DNA of 64,000 nt from Collinsella sp. (GTDB lineage Bacteria; Actinomycetota; Coriobacteriia; Coriobacteriales; Coriobacteriaceae), in NCBI GenBank assembly GCA_018382125.1, contig JAGZQO010000003.1, forward strand, positions 1 to 64,000, read 5' to 3'. Both the position numbers and the translations under genes were made by a program. The notes below the pieces were generated by a model. It worked only from the letters and a program-made list of their open reading frames with translations. It was not told where the DNA came from and made no database searches. Each line of letters starts with the position of its first letter. Position 1 is the first letter of the stretch. This document shows positions 1 to 6,302 of the stretch, one piece after another.

Positions 1-13
1 TCCCACTCGATGG
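1..13. repeat. Attachment-site core, left copy
   Basis: The 13 bases TCCCACTCGATGG are identical to 30584-30596, which lie in the last codons of guaA. This marks the left boundary of the whole inserted island. The window starts exactly on it, so the chromosomal flank cannot be seen. Confidence 0.75.
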
Positions 14-466
14 CGTCGGTTCTTCCGTCCCGTCACTCCAGTTACACCCAGTTTTCGGCATCGACACGGAACGCGTGCCGCCGAATGACGCGATGTCGCG
101 TTTCGTCGGCTTCGGGGACAAAAGCTGGGACAACCTCAAAAACTTTTTTCAAACTCAGGGCTTTGAGTTTTTGTTTTTGTCCCAAAGTGCGCGGCGGGTC
201 GCCTTTGGATGCTCGATGGCGCCGAAAACGCCCGTTTTGAAACTCAACCGCCCTTTTGCCCGCAAGCCGCCAGCTGCAATCGCAAGTGAATTAACGCGGG
301 TGGCTTACGCGCCATTTGCAAAACCCCAGGTCGCAGGTCTTCGCCATTCGTGAACAAAGTGAGTAGTCTCAGGTGGCTTGCTTATGAGTTGGCGAACGGG
401 CCTTCAGGATTCAGGGCAAACATGCTGGTAGAATAGGATTCTCAAATCAATGACAGGAGACCGAGC
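14..466. other. Non-coding left end of the element
   Basis: I see no convincing gene. At 152-171 a short A/T-rich stem (AAACTC and GAGTTT) is followed by a T-rich tract, a weak terminator-like signal on the + strand. A TAGAAT hexamer at 429-434 may be the -10 box of the next gene, but its -35 box is poor. Confidence 0.4.
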
Positions 467-1429
467 ATGGCCGAACCCCACGATAGGAAGCCGATCCTCA
501 CGATCGAGCAGCAGATAGAGCACCTCAAGCAGAAGGGCGTAGCCTTCGAACTGTGTTCCGAGGAAGAGGCCGCGGACTACCTGCGCGACAAGTGCAACTT
601 CTTCAAGCTCGCATCCTACCGCAAACTCTTCTCGAAATACGAGGGAGGCCCGCGCGACGGCCGCTACGTAGACCTCGACTTCGGCCAGCTGCGCCTGCTC
701 GCGGCGCTCGACCAGGAGCTGCGCCACGCCCTGCTCGGCATGACGCTCGACATCGAGCATTTCCAGAAGGTGACACTGCTTCGCGAGATGGAGGACCGTG
801 GAGAGGACGGCTACGCCATCGTGGCCGACTACATGGCATCGCTTACCACTGCAAACAGGGAGTACCGCCTGCGCGAGCTCAAGATGAGCGGCCGCAGCCC
901 CTACAGCTCGAGCCTCTACGCGAAGTACTCCGGCGACATGCCTGCCTGGGCCTTCCTTGAGCTCACCTCGTTCGGCACCCTCATCGACTTCGTGCGCTTC
1001 TGCGCCAGGCGATGGGGCGACAGGCGCCTCGAGGCCTCCCACTACGACCTCAAGCGCGTGAAGTCCGTCCGCAACTGCGCCGCGCACGGCTCGTGCCTGA
1101 TCAACTGCTTCGCCGAGAGGGGCGCCGCCCGGGGCTCGGCGTCCAGCGGCGTCTCCCGAAGGGTCGCCGCCGTGGGGATTCCCAAGGCGACCAGGAGGAA
1201 GTGGATGGGGAATACGGCCATGCAGGAGGTCGCGACCGTGCTCGTGGCGCACTCCGGCTTGGTACCCGAGGGCTCCTCGCGCTCGCGCGCCGCATCCGAG
1301 CTCGCCGAGATGTTCGCCAGGGCCGACGGCGAAACCGAGGCGCTGCCCGACAAGGGGCCCGACGCCGCAGCTCGCTCCGCGCTCGAGTTCCTTCGCAGGT
1401 TGACAGAATCGCTCGGGTTGGTAGAATAG
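467..1429 (+). CDS. Abi_2 (AbiD/AbiF-like) HEPN-type abortive infection protein
   Basis: The product has 320 residues. The N-terminal part has the Abi_2 layout: a helix near residues 13-25 (TIEQQIEHLKQKG) followed by a segment near 43-58 with aromatic and basic residues (CNFFKLASYRKLFSKY). The signature is R202-N-C-A-A-H207, the Rx4-6H motif that forms the RNase site in HEPN folds. Abi_2 proteins are phage-defence toxins, thought to be RNases that stop growth of infected cells. The ATG at 467 follows AGGAGACC. The C-terminal 100 residues are polar and not recognised. The 3' end contains the promoter of the first small RNA at 1434-1495. Together with the two RNAs it looks like a toxin with an RNA partner. 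Family assignment is fairly sure; the activity is inferred. Confidence 0.8.
   Translation: MAEPHDRKPILTIEQQIEHLKQKGVAFELCSEEEAADYLRDKCNFFKLASYRKLFSKYEGGPRDGRYVDLDFGQLRLLAALDQELRHALLGMTLDIEHFQKVTLLREMEDRGEDGYAIVADYMASLTTANREYRLRELKMSGRSPYSSSLYAKYSGDMPAWAFLELTSFGTLIDFVRFCARRWGDRRLEASHYDLKRVKSVRNCAAHGSCLINCFAERGAARGSASSGVSRRVAAVGIPKATRRKWMGNTAMQEVATVLVAHSGLVPEGSSRSRAASELAEMFARADGETEALPDKGPDAAARSALEFLRRLTESLGLVE
1400..1427 (+). promoter_or_regulatory. Sigma70 promoter of small RNA 1
   Basis: TTGACA at 1400-1405 and TAGAAT at 1422-1427 are separated by 16 bases. The promoter lies in the last codons of the Abi_2 gene and would start a transcript near 1434. Confidence 0.65.
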
Positions 1430-1433
1430 CCTG

Positions 1434-1495
1434 CAGATAGCAAAACCTTCACGGTTTTAGGGGCGGACTTGCGCAAGCGACTCTGCCCTATTTTT
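1434..1495 (+). ncRNA. Small structured RNA, copy 1, downstream of the Abi_2 gene
   Basis: The predicted transcript is about 60 nt. Hairpin A pairs AAAACC (1442-1447) with GGTTTT (1453-1458). Hairpin B pairs GGGCGGA (1461-1467) with TCTGCCC (1482-1488) and extends through TTGC/GCGA around a GCAA tetraloop, then ends in TATTTTT. Hairpin B doubles as an intrinsic terminator. Copy 2 (1569-1628) has the same two-hairpin plan with different but still paired bases. I recall that structured RNAs near Abi_2 genes have been described as the abiF RNA motif; whether this matches that model is untested. Confidence 0.6.
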
Positions 1496-1534
1496 ATATT
1501 CACTCGCTATAGGAGACGGATGATACCTGGGTCA

Positions 1535-1562
1535 ATGACAGAACTGAGAAGCCCGGAATAAT
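1535..1562 (+). promoter_or_regulatory. Promoter of small RNA 2
   Basis: ATGACA at 1535-1540 and AATAAT at 1557-1562 are separated by 16 bases, the same spacing as the promoter of copy 1. Each box matches consensus at five of six positions. Confidence 0.5.
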
Positions 1563-1568
1563 GGAGCC

Positions 1569-1628
1569 AGTTAGAAACCCTCGGGTTTGCGGGGCGGGAT
1601 CGTGAGAGCGATTCTGCCCTATTTTTTT
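1569..1628 (+). ncRNA. Small structured RNA, copy 2
   Basis: Hairpin A pairs AAACC (1575-1579) with GGTTT (1584-1588) across a CTCG loop. Hairpin B is an 11-bp stem, 1592-1602 with 1609-1619, followed by T-A-T7. Compared with copy 1, bases differ on both sides of the stems while pairing is kept (for example TTGC/GCGA against ATCG/CGAT). This supports a functional RNA rather than two unrelated terminators. Confidence 0.6.
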
Positions 1629-1775
1629 CCTCCGTCTGCCCCAACCAAGTAGTTCGAAGATAGCCTGTAGGTGTCCTCGTGGGCGCCTTTTATTTTCAGG
1701 GAATCGGCCGCTTCATGAACGAGCGACCGGCTTGACCTAGACGAACCGCCTTCATCTCCGTCTAGGCGCCGGCAA

Positions 1776-1805
1776 TCAACATCGTGAATCCGCGCGTGCT
1801 ACAAT
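1776..1805 (+). promoter_or_regulatory. Probable promoter of the yjdF-like gene
   Basis: TCAACA at 1776-1781 and TACAAT at 1800-1805 are separated by 18 bases. Transcription would start near 1812 and give a leader of about 120 nt. Just upstream, CCTAGACG (1736-1743) and CGTCTAGG (1759-1766) form an inverted repeat of unknown role. Confidence 0.45.
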
Positions 1806-1811
1806 GCGGTC

Positions 1812-1926
1812 ACCAGAGATGAAAACACAGTCCCCGTCGGGTAGTCGTGGGCGTGCGGGAGTCCGCATCAGTAACCTGCCTCCTTGGTTGTCCCTTCTCT
1901 GCATGGTCATCTACATAAAGGAGGAA
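1812..1926 (+). promoter_or_regulatory. Long mRNA leader, candidate yjdF-class riboswitch
   Basis: An untranslated leader of about 110-120 nt precedes a yjdF-like gene. In Firmicutes such genes are commonly preceded by the yjdF RNA motif, an aptamer reported to bind azaaromatic compounds. I did not match the consensus structure by eye; the call rests on gene identity and leader length. Confidence 0.35.
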
Positions 1927-1932
1927 CCAGCC

Positions 1933-2352
1933 ATGCAGATCAGCGTGTCGTCCACCCTGACCGTATATCACGACGGCCAATTCTGGGTCGGGCTGGCGGA
2001 GCATGTCGAGGACGGCAGGTACGGCGTCGCCCGCATCGTCTTCGGCGCAGAACCGTCCGATGAGGAGATCCTGCGATTCGTTACAAGCAAATGGGCGAAG
2101 CTCGCGTTCTTCGGTGACGATCCGTCCGAGGCGAGCGAGCCCGCGAAGAACCCCAAGAGACGCGCCCGCGAGGCGGCGAAAGCCCTCAAGCAGCCGGCGA
2201 TGAGCACCAAGGCGCAGCAGGCGCTCGCGAATCAGCGGGAGACGATGAAGCGGGAATCGGCTCAAGCAAGAAGCCAGCGTCGAGCGGATGAGGCGGAGGC
2301 GCGCTTCGAGCAGCGAAAACTGAAGCGCAAACAGAAGCATCGCGGTCATTGA
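1933..2352 (+). CDS. yjdF: YjdF-family protein (DUF2992)
   Basis: The product has 139 residues. The N-terminal half (about residues 5-65, with LTVYHDGQFWVGLAEHVEDG and then RIVFGAEPSDEEILRFV) matches the YjdF/DUF2992 family. The C-terminal half is a highly charged Lys/Arg/Glu/Ala helix, as is usual in the family. The ATG at 1933 is chosen because AAAGGAGG ends about 8 bases upstream; an earlier in-frame ATG at 1804 lies on the proposed -10 box and has no ribosome site. The molecular function of YjdF is unknown. In other bacteria it is controlled by an azaaromatic-binding leader RNA and is thought to help tolerate such compounds. Its place on a mobile module is unusual. Confidence 0.8.
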   Translation: MQISVSSTLTVYHDGQFWVGLAEHVEDGRYGVARIVFGAEPSDEEILRFVTSKWAKLAFFGDDPSEASEPAKNPKRRAREAAKALKQPAMSTKAQQALANQRETMKRESAQARSQRRADEAEARFEQRKLKRKQKHRGH

Positions 2353-2377
2353 TACCACCATCAACCCATATATAGCA

Positions 2378-2409
2378 GCAGGCGTAGCTTCGATTGAAAC
2401 TACGCCTGC
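2378..2409. terminator. Hairpin after yjdF
   Basis: GCAGGCGTAG (2378-2387) pairs perfectly with CTACGCCTGC (2400-2409). There is no T-run on either strand, so termination is possible but not shown. Confidence 0.4.
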
Positions 2410-2432
2410 CACCTGGTGCTATAACGTTATAC

Positions 2433-2461
2433 AGAACGTATGTTCTATACCCACTCGATGA
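2433..2461. repeat. Internal attachment-site core with flanking inverted repeat
   Basis: CCCACTCGATG at 2450-2460 matches 11 of the 13 core bases found at 1-13 and 30584-30596. It follows AGAAC-GTAT-GTTCT (2433-2446), which resembles a recombinase core-type inverted repeat. This is probably the left end of the ICE proper or a junction between two tandem elements. Confidence 0.55.
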
Positions 2462-2924
2462 CTAACCCAGTCCGAGCACTACCGATGCGTGTCGCGTCAT
2501 ACCGCCTAAGAGCTGATTCGTTCAGAAAAGGTTCAGGGGGATCGTCGAGTTTATTGCACCCTCGCGTTTTACAAAAGAGAGTACAAGGCCCTTTAGCTCG
2601 AATTATTGCATTTAGAACCCCGCCGCTCATCCATCCTAGCTTGCCCAAACAGCCCTCCCGCGATGTCCATGTTCCAACGGATGGGTACCATTTACCCGGG
2701 TGCACCTGGGGCAACGGGCCGGCAGGCCCGCGCAAGGTCGCTCGCATAACACACAACATCAAACACGACAGAAGAGGCGAACGACAGATGCCGGATCCCG
2801 GACGACAGCACCGCGGAAGAGAAGCATTCCAACCACAACCGAACGAACATCGCTCCTAGGCAGGCGCCCGCATGGGCGCCTTTTACTTTTCAGGGACTTA
2901 GCTGAGAGCTAAGCCACGCGGCTC
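2461..2924. other. Non-coding ICE leader region
   Basis: I see no convincing gene here. It holds the hairpin CGGGCC-GGCA-GGCCCG (2715-2730) and a strong terminator at 2863-2884. A short stretch after the terminator (GGGCGCCTTTTA followed by TTTTCAGGGA) is also found at 1682-1704, which links the two modules. Confidence 0.4.
2863..2884 (+). terminator. Intrinsic terminator in the ICE leader
   Basis: GGCGCCC (2863-2869), loop GCAT, GGGCGCC (2874-2880), then TTTT. Confidence 0.6.
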
Positions 2925-2934
2925 ATGGCCGTTT

Positions 2935-2969
2935 CGTGGAGGCCCGACCAGCTCGACCCACCTCGACCC
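2935..2969 (+). repeat. 35-bp direct repeat, copy 1, with doubled CTCGACCC
   Basis: This matches 4973-5007 at 30 of 35 positions. Each copy holds CGTGGAGGC followed by two 10-bp units ending in CTCGACCC. It lies about 120 bp upstream of the first HTH gene. It may be an operator or replication site. Confidence 0.6.
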
Positions 2970-3090
2970 GTCTCCGTTCCCGTCATGCGCGCGATGCGCC
3001 AGCAGGCGGTTCAATCGTCGCGCAGACGAAAAGGGACACTGTGCCGCGCGGTGTGCCCGCACGGTGCCGCACGGGAAGATTGGAGGAACC

Positions 3091-3309
3091 ATGGCACGCA
3101 CAGCCGAATGCGCCGCGCCCGAGAACAACCAGGGCCGCGACGAATGGATGACGGTGATCGAGATGCAGCAGTACATGAGGGCGAGCCGAAACAAGGCGTA
3201 CGACCTCATCTGGTCGGGAGAGATCGACTCGTACAGGCTCGGCAGGAAGCTCCTGGTTTCGAGGGCGTCAGTGGACGCCTACATCGAGTCAAGGAGCGGC
3301 AGGAAATGA
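3091..3309 (+). CDS. Small excisionase-like HTH protein
   Basis: The product has 72 residues. Residues 19-68 have the HTH_17/excisionase layout: a helix-turn-helix (MTVIEMQQYMRASRNKAYDL), a short wing (GEIDSYRLGRKLLVSRASVDAYI) and a basic tail. The ATG at 3091 follows TGGAGGAACC; an earlier in-frame start has no ribosome site. It is the first gene of the + strand ICE operon, upstream of a second HTH gene and the replication genes. It is far from the integrase, so a regulatory or replication role is likelier than excision. Confidence 0.7.
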   Translation: MARTAECAAPENNQGRDEWMTVIEMQQYMRASRNKAYDLIWSGEIDSYRLGRKLLVSRASVDAYIESRSGRK

Positions 3310-3387
3310 CGGCGGCGACCGCCCCGGGAGCCGCCCGCGGCCGGGCACGCGAGGGAGCCTCGAGACGAAAGGAGCTCGAGGACGACC

Positions 3388-3636
3388 ATGACCAAGAGCA
3401 CTAGCAGGAGCCAGGTGAGGCTCATCGCATCGACAAACGCGATATTCGGCGCCGACGAGGCGTGCGCGATGCTGCGCATCAGCCGCGACGCCATGTACCG
3501 GCTCGCCAAGGACCGCGACGACCCGTTCCCGATCCGCTACATCGGCGGCAAGACGCGCGACGGCATCGTGCTGCACGACGAGCTCGTCGCATGGGTCGAG
3601 CGCAACAGCGTCGTCGGCTCGCCAAGAAGGGGCTAG
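3388..3636 (+). CDS. Second small HTH DNA-binding protein
   Basis: The product has 82 residues. Residues 18-70 form a predicted winged helix-turn-helix of the HTH_17/AlpA kind (IFGADEACAMLRISRDAMYRL, then a wing with FPIRYIGGKTRDG). The ATG at 3388 follows GAAAGGAGCTCGAGG. It ends 4 bases before the replication initiator, so the two are probably co-transcribed. The role is inferred to be regulation of the replication or transfer genes. Confidence 0.65.
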   Translation: MTKSTSRSQVRLIASTNAIFGADEACAMLRISRDAMYRLAKDRDDPFPIRYIGGKTRDGIVLHDELVAWVERNSVVGSPRRG

Positions 3637-3640
3637 CGCC

Positions 3641-4156
3641 ATGGCGGCCGCAGGCCCGAGGGGGCGCGACGGCCCCTCCCCGCGCGAGTTCGCGACGGTA
3701 CGGCACTTCATGATGGCGGACCTCGGCCTCTCAGGCCTTCCCCTGCTCGTCTACGCGCGCATCTTCGGCTTCTGCGACGCCGGGTGCGGCTACTTCGAGA
3801 GCAAGGGCGGCCTGGCCCGATTCCTCAACGTGCAGGAGCGCAGCGTCCACCGCGCCATCCGCAACCTGCTCGACCAGGGCCTCATCGAGGAGTGCGGCGT
3901 GCACGCCCCGGCGCGCGGGCATGCCACCAAGCGATACCGCATCGTGCGCGAGAGGCTGCCGCCCGGAGCGTTGGCAACCCCTGACGATTCGTCAGGGTTC
4001 CCGGCGCGAAAGGGTGACGAAATGACAGGGTTCGCCGCGAACAAGGATGACGAACCGTCAGGGCTCGCAGCCCGAACCCCTGACGAAATGACAGGGAAAC
4101 CCCTGACGATATGCCACCCAATAAGCAAAAGGGACAACAAGGACTTCAGAAGATAA
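3641..4156 (+). CDS. Replication initiator-like winged-helix protein with 11-residue repeats
   Basis: The product has 171 residues. Residues 15-110 form a winged helix (FATVRHFMMADLGLSGLPLL, then GGLARFLNVQERSVHRAIRNL), as in RepA-N/MarR-like initiators of Gram-positive ICEs. Residues 114-157 are four 11-residue repeats with the pattern (T/K)-x-D-(D/E)-x-(S/T)-G-(F/L). They are encoded by the DNA repeats at 3981-4099. The following gene is a DnaC-like helicase loader, an arrangement typical of ICE replication modules. I infer that the protein initiates replication of the excised circle, perhaps by binding the repeats in its own gene. Confidence 0.6.
   Translation: MAAAGPRGRDGPSPREFATVRHFMMADLGLSGLPLLVYARIFGFCDAGCGYFESKGGLARFLNVQERSVHRAIRNLLDQGLIEECGVHAPARGHATKRYRIVRERLPPGALATPDDSSGFPARKGDEMTGFAANKDDEPSGLAARTPDEMTGKPLTICHPISKRDNKDFRR
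3981..4116 (+). repeat. Iteron-like repeats with exact 33-bp period
   Basis: Four 20-bp units start at 3981, 4014, 4047 and 4080, exactly 33 bases apart, with consensus NTGACGAANNGNCAGGGNTC. A partial fifth unit (CTGACGATATG) starts at 4103. Unit 1 is itself palindromic (CTGACGATTCGTCAG). The 33-bp period is about three helical turns, as expected of initiator-binding iterons. This is a candidate replication origin. Confidence 0.6.
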
Positions 4157-4170
4157 GGAAGGGGCGCCCG

Positions 4171-4959
4171 ATGGACCGAGCGGGACTCATCACCCTGGAG
4201 CAGGCCCGGGCCGCCGGGCTCTCCTTCGACGAGCCGGAGCCGAGGGCGTGCCCGCACTGCGGCGCCGCCCTCGAACCGCTCGGCGCAGCGCTGGCGGGCA
4301 GGGTCGCCTGGGTCTCCAGCGCCCCCTGCCCGTGCGAGGGCGCAACCAGCGAGCGGGAGGCCGAGGCGCGAAGGCGCGCGGCCCTCGCCGCCAAGGAGGA
4401 GGCCGCCCGCCGGGAGAAGGCGCTCGCGCGCGCGGGCATCCCCAGGCGCTACTGGGCCGCCGAGGCCGACCGCCCCGAGTTCGCCGAGTACATCGCCTCG
4501 TTCGCCGGCAACGGAGGCGCCGGGCTCTACATACACGGGGGCGTCGGCGCCGGAAAGACGCACGCCGCCTCCGCCATGGCCAGGCTGTTCGCCGAGGCCG
4601 GCTACGACGTCGCCTTCACGACGGCCAAGGGCATGCTCGAGCGCGTGAAGGCCACGTTCGACGAGGGCGGCACCGAGGCGGCCGTCGCGCGGTACGCCAA
4701 GTGCGACGTCCTCGTGCTCGACGACCTCGGCAAGGAGGACGCGACGGAATGGTCCGTCGGCACCGTGTTCAGCGTGCTCGACGCGCGCTACGAGGACATG
4801 CGCCCGACCATCGTCACGTCGAACTACGCGCCGGGCGCGCTGGCGGACAGGCTCGCGAGGCGCGGCGAGCGCGTAACGGCAGAGGCGATCGCGAGCAGGA
4901 TCTCCCAGACCTGCAGGCCCGTCTACCTGGGCGGAAGGGACAGGCGCCGGCTCGGCTAG
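4171..4959 (+). CDS. DnaC/IstB-like AAA+ ATPase (helicase loader)
   Basis: The product has 262 residues. Residues 27-55 contain Cys pairs (CPHC and CPC) that may bind zinc. A charged helix covers 60-88. The AAA+ core follows, with Walker A GGVGAGKT (123-130), Walker B LVLDD (181-185) and a sensor segment TIVTSNY (213-219). This matches DnaC-type loaders that place the replicative helicase on an origin opened by an initiator. The ATG at 4171 follows AAGGAAGGGG; the in-frame ATG at 4111 overlaps the previous gene. It works with the initiator at 3641-4156. Confidence 0.85.
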   Translation: MDRAGLITLEQARAAGLSFDEPEPRACPHCGAALEPLGAALAGRVAWVSSAPCPCEGATSEREAEARRRAALAAKEEAARREKALARAGIPRRYWAAEADRPEFAEYIASFAGNGGAGLYIHGGVGAGKTHAASAMARLFAEAGYDVAFTTAKGMLERVKATFDEGGTEAAVARYAKCDVLVLDDLGKEDATEWSVGTVFSVLDARYEDMRPTIVTSNYAPGALADRLARRGERVTAEAIASRISQTCRPVYLGGRDRRRLG

Positions 4960-4972
4960 CTTGTGCGCTTCC

Positions 4973-5007
4973 CGTGGAGGCGCGGACGGCTCGACCCAGC
5001 TCGACCC
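4973..5007 (+). repeat. 35-bp direct repeat, copy 2
   Basis: Partner of 2935-2969. It includes the tandem 10-mer GCTCGACCCA (4989-4998) then GCTCGACCCA (4999-5008). It lies in a 200-bp gap before the next gene. Confidence 0.6.
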
Positions 5008-5160
5008 ATCGCGGGCGGCCCCGGTCGCCGCCGCAATCGAAATCGCTATACACGTCTTGGGCGGCGCCGACGCGCCGGCACGCACGCCTGCTCCGACTCG
5101 CACCGTGCCCCCATCGCGAGGACGCCGCCCGCCAAACAACAAACGAAAGGCGGAGGGCCC

Positions 5161-5694
5161 ATGGACGGCTTCGAGAGGATAACCGGCCGCGAGCACGACG
5201 GGCTCGTGGAGAAGTGCCAGGAGAACGGCTGGCTCAAGGTCGGCGGCTTCGACTGGCAGGACGACCCGTTCCTCGAGGAGTACCCCTACGAGTTCTCCCG
5301 CACGGACAGCGTCGACAGGCTCCGCGAGGCGCTCGGCTCGGGCAACTGGGCCATACGCCAGGGGTTCTGCTACCGCGACCTCGCGTTCATCCAGCAGGTG
5401 AACGGCGGCGACGAGTGGTGGACGCTCAAGCGCGACGGCGACGCGTGGACCGGCTTCGAGAGCTGGAGCTTCGGCGCCATCGCCCAGGAGCCCGAGCGGT
5501 TCGAGCGCGCCATGCGCGACATGTGCGAGGCGACGCCGGAGCAGTGCCGCAGCGGCGAGCGGGCCCATCTGCACGAGAAGGCTCCCGAGCCGCTGGCGCA
5601 GCGCGCCGCGTCCGCCCGCGAGGCGAGCCGCGCGCACGCCGGGCAGGAAGCCCGCGCCCCAATGGCGCGCGAGAGGGCCGTCGGGGCCGAATAG
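5161..5694 (+). CDS. Hypothetical ICE protein with shared C-terminal tail
   Basis: The product has 177 residues and I do not recognise the family. The N-terminal 130 residues look globular, rich in Trp and acidic residues. Residues 143-160 (PEPLAQRAASAREASRAH) closely match the tails of the proteins at 5751-6302 and 14747-15205, which are otherwise unrelated. The ATG at 5161 follows AAAGGCGGAGGGCCC. A terminator directly after the gene (5704-5724) separates it partly from the transfer operon. The shared tail suggests a common partner or a transport signal. Confidence 0.7.
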   Translation: MDGFERITGREHDGLVEKCQENGWLKVGGFDWQDDPFLEEYPYEFSRTDSVDRLREALGSGNWAIRQGFCYRDLAFIQQVNGGDEWWTLKRDGDAWTGFESWSFGAIAQEPERFERAMRDMCEATPEQCRSGERAHLHEKAPEPLAQRAASAREASRAHAGQEARAPMARERAVGAE

Positions 5695-5703
5695 GGACGA
5701 CCG

Positions 5704-5724
5704 GGGCGCGAAGGCGCCCTTTTT
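5704..5724 (+). terminator. Intrinsic terminator ahead of the transfer genes
   Basis: GGGCGC (5704-5709), loop GAAG, GCGCCC (5714-5719), then TTTTT. It lies 27 bases before the PcfB-like gene, so transfer genes need read-through or a promoter of their own. Confidence 0.7.
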
Positions 5725-5750
5725 CATCTCGACTGGAAGGGAGGCGCGGG

Positions 5751-6302
5751 ATGGCGAGCGACTACGGGGACGAGGCGGGCGGCAAGCTGCTCGACTGGAT
5801 GCTGAGAATCGGCCAGGAGGCCGGCGCCGAGGCAATGGCGCGCAGCGCGAGGGAGCTCTCCGAGCGCCTCGCGGGAATCCGCGGGACCATCGCCGGCGGG
5901 CGCGCCGAGGCCATCGCGGCCGACGGCGCGCCGACCTACGCGAAGCTCAGCCTCGAGGAGCTCTCTGGGCTTCCCGAGTACGCGACGATCAAGGAGGTCG
6001 TCTCCGACAAGCTGCGCGCCGCGTCGGTCGAGCACCACATCATCCCCGGCGAGGGCCGCGACTGGCTGCTCTTCAAGGTGGAGGACGCCCCCGAGGTCGA
6101 CGAGGCCTTCCGCCAGCTGGAGCAAGAGACGGGCAAGGCCGCCGATCGCGCAAGGGAGCGGCTCTCCGAGATAGCCGAAAGGCGCCAGGCGCCCGAGCGG
6201 CTGGCGGAGCGCGCCGAGCGGGCGCGCGAGGCGTCGAGGGCCCACAGCCAGGGCATCGGCCGGGACCGCGGCCCGCGCCAGATCGAGGGGCCCGAGAGAT
6301 GA
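5751..6302 (+). CDS. PcfB-like protein (DUF3801)
   Basis: The product has 183 residues. It matches the DUF3801/PcfB family in size, in position directly before the coupling protein, and in the central segment (residues 60-125: PTYAKLSLEELSGLPEYATI, then the EHHIIPGEGRDWLLFKVED region). PcfB of pCF10 binds the coupling protein and the relaxosome and helps deliver DNA to the channel. Residues 147-168 carry the shared tail (APERLAERAERAREASRAHSQG). The stop overlaps the next start (ATGA), which indicates translational coupling. The ATG at 5751 follows GGAAGGGAGG. Confidence 0.75.
   Translation: MASDYGDEAGGKLLDWMLRIGQEAGAEAMARSARELSERLAGIRGTIAGGRAEAIAADGAPTYAKLSLEELSGLPEYATIKEVVSDKLRAASVEHHIIPGEGRDWLLFKVEDAPEVDEAFRQLEQETGKAADRARERLSEIAERRQAPERLAERAERAREASRAHSQGIGRDRGPRQIEGPER

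Larger units (their letters stand above)
1..2461. mobile_element. Small integrase-less module between two att cores
   Basis: This segment is bounded by the core at 1-13 and the related core at 2450-2460. It holds an Abi_2-type gene, two small RNA units and a yjdF-like gene, and no recombinase. The layout fits a cis-mobilizable remnant or an accreted element next to the ICE that shares its attachment specificity. The alternative is that the core at 2450 is a chance match and the ICE begins at 1. Confidence 0.5.

Noticed and set aside
2440..2859. Open frame covering the ICE leader
   Set aside because: No ribosome site, no similarity noticed, and it runs through the hairpin at 2715-2730; treated as non-coding.
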